Shown here: positions 62,753 through 64,000 of the stretch, piece after piece
Position numbering within the stretch: the stretch's first letter is position 1
How the letters are laid out: every line of letters starts with the position of its first letter
Assembly: GCA_003255065.1 (NCBI GenBank)
Contig: QAOA01006992.1
Coordinates: 213,015-277,014, forward strand
Length of the DNA: 64,000 nt
DNA from: Cercis canadensis
Lineage: Eukaryota; Streptophyta; Magnoliopsida; Fabales; Fabaceae
Direction: 5' to 3'
The notes under the pieces: model-generated
What the model was told of the DNA's origin: nothing
Databases searched by the model: none
The model's input: the letters and a program-made list of their open reading frames with translations, nothing else
Made by a program: the position numbers and the translations under genes

Positions 62753-63074
62753 TTTAGATTATGGTCATATAAAATCTTGTGGATTTGCATGAATTCCAAC
62801 AGTCATAGTACTGGAGACTCAAGAGACCAATTTAGAACCTTACAAATGGTATATAAAAAAAATGGCAGAGATAAGAATAACAATACATTTCATTTGACAA
62901 CGTGTCTAAAAACATTTTACAACTGATTAATTCAGTATCTGTCAAAATAGGTGCACTCGAGATTATACATATAAGAAGAAGCATTACCTTACAAACTGAG
63001 TGCAATGCTCTAAGCTTGAAACCATTCCCCCTGAATTATACACTAACAGTGTGTCTGCAATATCTATGGAGAGA
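62753..63074. other. 3' region of two convergent genes
   Basis: AT-rich spacer between the LTP-like gene (plus) and the terminal exon at 63075 (minus). Nothing else seen. Confidence 0.45.
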
Positions 63075-63248
63075 TTATTCCAAACTAGGAGCCACCTCTG
63101 TTGGATTGGACTCAAATACATCTGAGTTGGATGCATCAGGTTCTTCTAAAAGTTCTCGAGACTGAATAGATTCCTTGTATGCGGGAGTCTCCTTAAAATC
63201 AGTTGCCCCTTCATTATATGTAGCAACAGCAATCCCACAAGCAATTAA
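63075..63248 (-). CDS. Terminal exon of an unidentified gene
   Basis: After an acceptor (TCATCACAG|TTAATT) the minus strand reads LIACGIAVATYNEGATDFKE, then TPAYKESIQSRELLEEPD and a Ser/Asp/Glu-rich tail ending TEVAPSLE before a TAA at 63077-63075. The composition looks coding, and it resembles the end of a protein with a membrane segment followed by an acidic stromal or cytosolic tail. I do not recognise the family. The upstream exons must lie at higher coordinates, beyond the window or unrecognised in 63249-64000. Confidence 0.55.
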   Translation of the reverse strand, partial: LIACGIAVATYNEGATDFKETPAYKESIQSRELLEEPDASNSDVFESNPTEVAPSLE

Positions 63249-64000
63249 CTGTGATGACAGTAAGTGTGCAACAGTTAAAATTGAATCTACATGTGCAAAT
63301 AGTAGGACTAGACTCCTCCTCTGACTATCCAGAGAAAATAATCCCTTAGCTTCAAGGACAACAAATTAAAACATACGTAATTGACTGTCTACATAAAAAT
63401 TTTGACAATCATAGAATTCAGATATAACATTTGGTTTGCTAACCGCGTCCTTCCATCCTAATTCCTTCTATAGGCAAAATTCATAGACGAAATTTTATCA
63501 GCTTTTGTCCCGAGGTCAACAAGTTTACATCCAGAAACCAATCTAATGTAAGTATCAATGAGTTTATACTGTCAAGCATTTAGGGAAAGCATTAATCAGA
63601 TCTAGTATTTGTCTGTGAACAAGTACATAGTATCTTCTCAAACAAAAAGAAAGATTGATGCTCCACAGGAACATGACAATGGCAACATGATAGCAAATAA
63701 TACTGAAAGTGACTGATATTGTGATAGCAAGAGATCATAAAATGGCTTCAAGGTTAATCAGGGCATAGTAATGTTACCGCTGGAAAATAAGATTATCCTA
63801 AGAATTAACTGAGATCAGCATGGCCTTCTGTGTTGTTTCTGAGATATAAGTGGGTTATCCCTCTTATTTCATTTCATATAAAAGGATTCTTCTACAGTCC
63901 CAAGCCCTTAAATATGTTCTCTATTTATTGATTGGTAAATTTTCAAAATCTTTCAAATGTCAAAATTTGCAGCAATTTCTAATTTATTGTATTTTTGGTC
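63249..64000 (-). other. Probable intron of the 63075 gene
   Basis: AT-rich and without a coding stretch I can support on either strand. By position it should be intron upstream of the terminal exon at 63075-63248. Confidence 0.35.

Overview
This is nuclear DNA from a flowering plant, almost certainly a eudicot. The evidence is AT-rich intergenic DNA, GT-AG introns, plant-only gene families (CYP736A P450s, ALMT, heavy-metal-associated (HMA) proteins, lipid-transfer (LTP) proteins), Ty1/copia LTR elements and Mutator-like (MULE) DNA elements. I cannot name the species. No bacterial-type system, CRISPR array or RNA gene was seen.

Layout. 1-1.6 kb: first exon of a sterol delta8-delta7 isomerase on the minus strand, running off the left edge. 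1.7-3.8 kb: two non-autonomous MULE-like elements. 5-25.6 kb: a CYP736A-type P450 array with two apparently intact genes (8780-10790 and 20807-22436), two pseudogenes and one short exon relic, broken up by MITEs and by three related MULEs. One of those MULEs carries a truncated two-exon plant mobile domain (PMD) gene, and one MULE is nested in the arm of another. 26.2-31.2 kb: a nine-exon membrane-anchored aspartic protease (APCB1-like). 31.9-34.4 kb: an intronless LSD1-type histone demethylase (LDL1). 35.5-47.4 kb: the 12-exon PP2A scaffold A subunit on the minus strand, with a young copia element in intron 3. 50.0-53.4 kb: a six-exon ALMT channel on the minus strand. 55.4-60.7 kb: a second copia element, minus strand, whose LTRs carry strong heat-shock-element arrays. 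60.8-61.4 kb: a small HMA protein with a GC-AG first intron. 61.8-62.8 kb: a damaged GPI-anchored LTP-like gene. 63.1-63.2 kb: the last exon of an unidentified minus-strand gene.

The right half is ordinary single-copy housekeeping genes. The left half is a birth-and-death tandem array in which mobile DNA and local duplication are the main story. The most interesting structure is a group of three MULEs (12480-15896, 18221-19949, 18345-18853). They share a subterminal box and have arms built from decayed tandem copies of a TCGAATTTTG-like word. A duplicated copy of the locus elsewhere in the window preserves the empty target site of one of them.

I noted six single N bases. At least three sit between direct repeats, which suggests contig joins with unmerged overlap, so duplications at those points should not be taken at face value.
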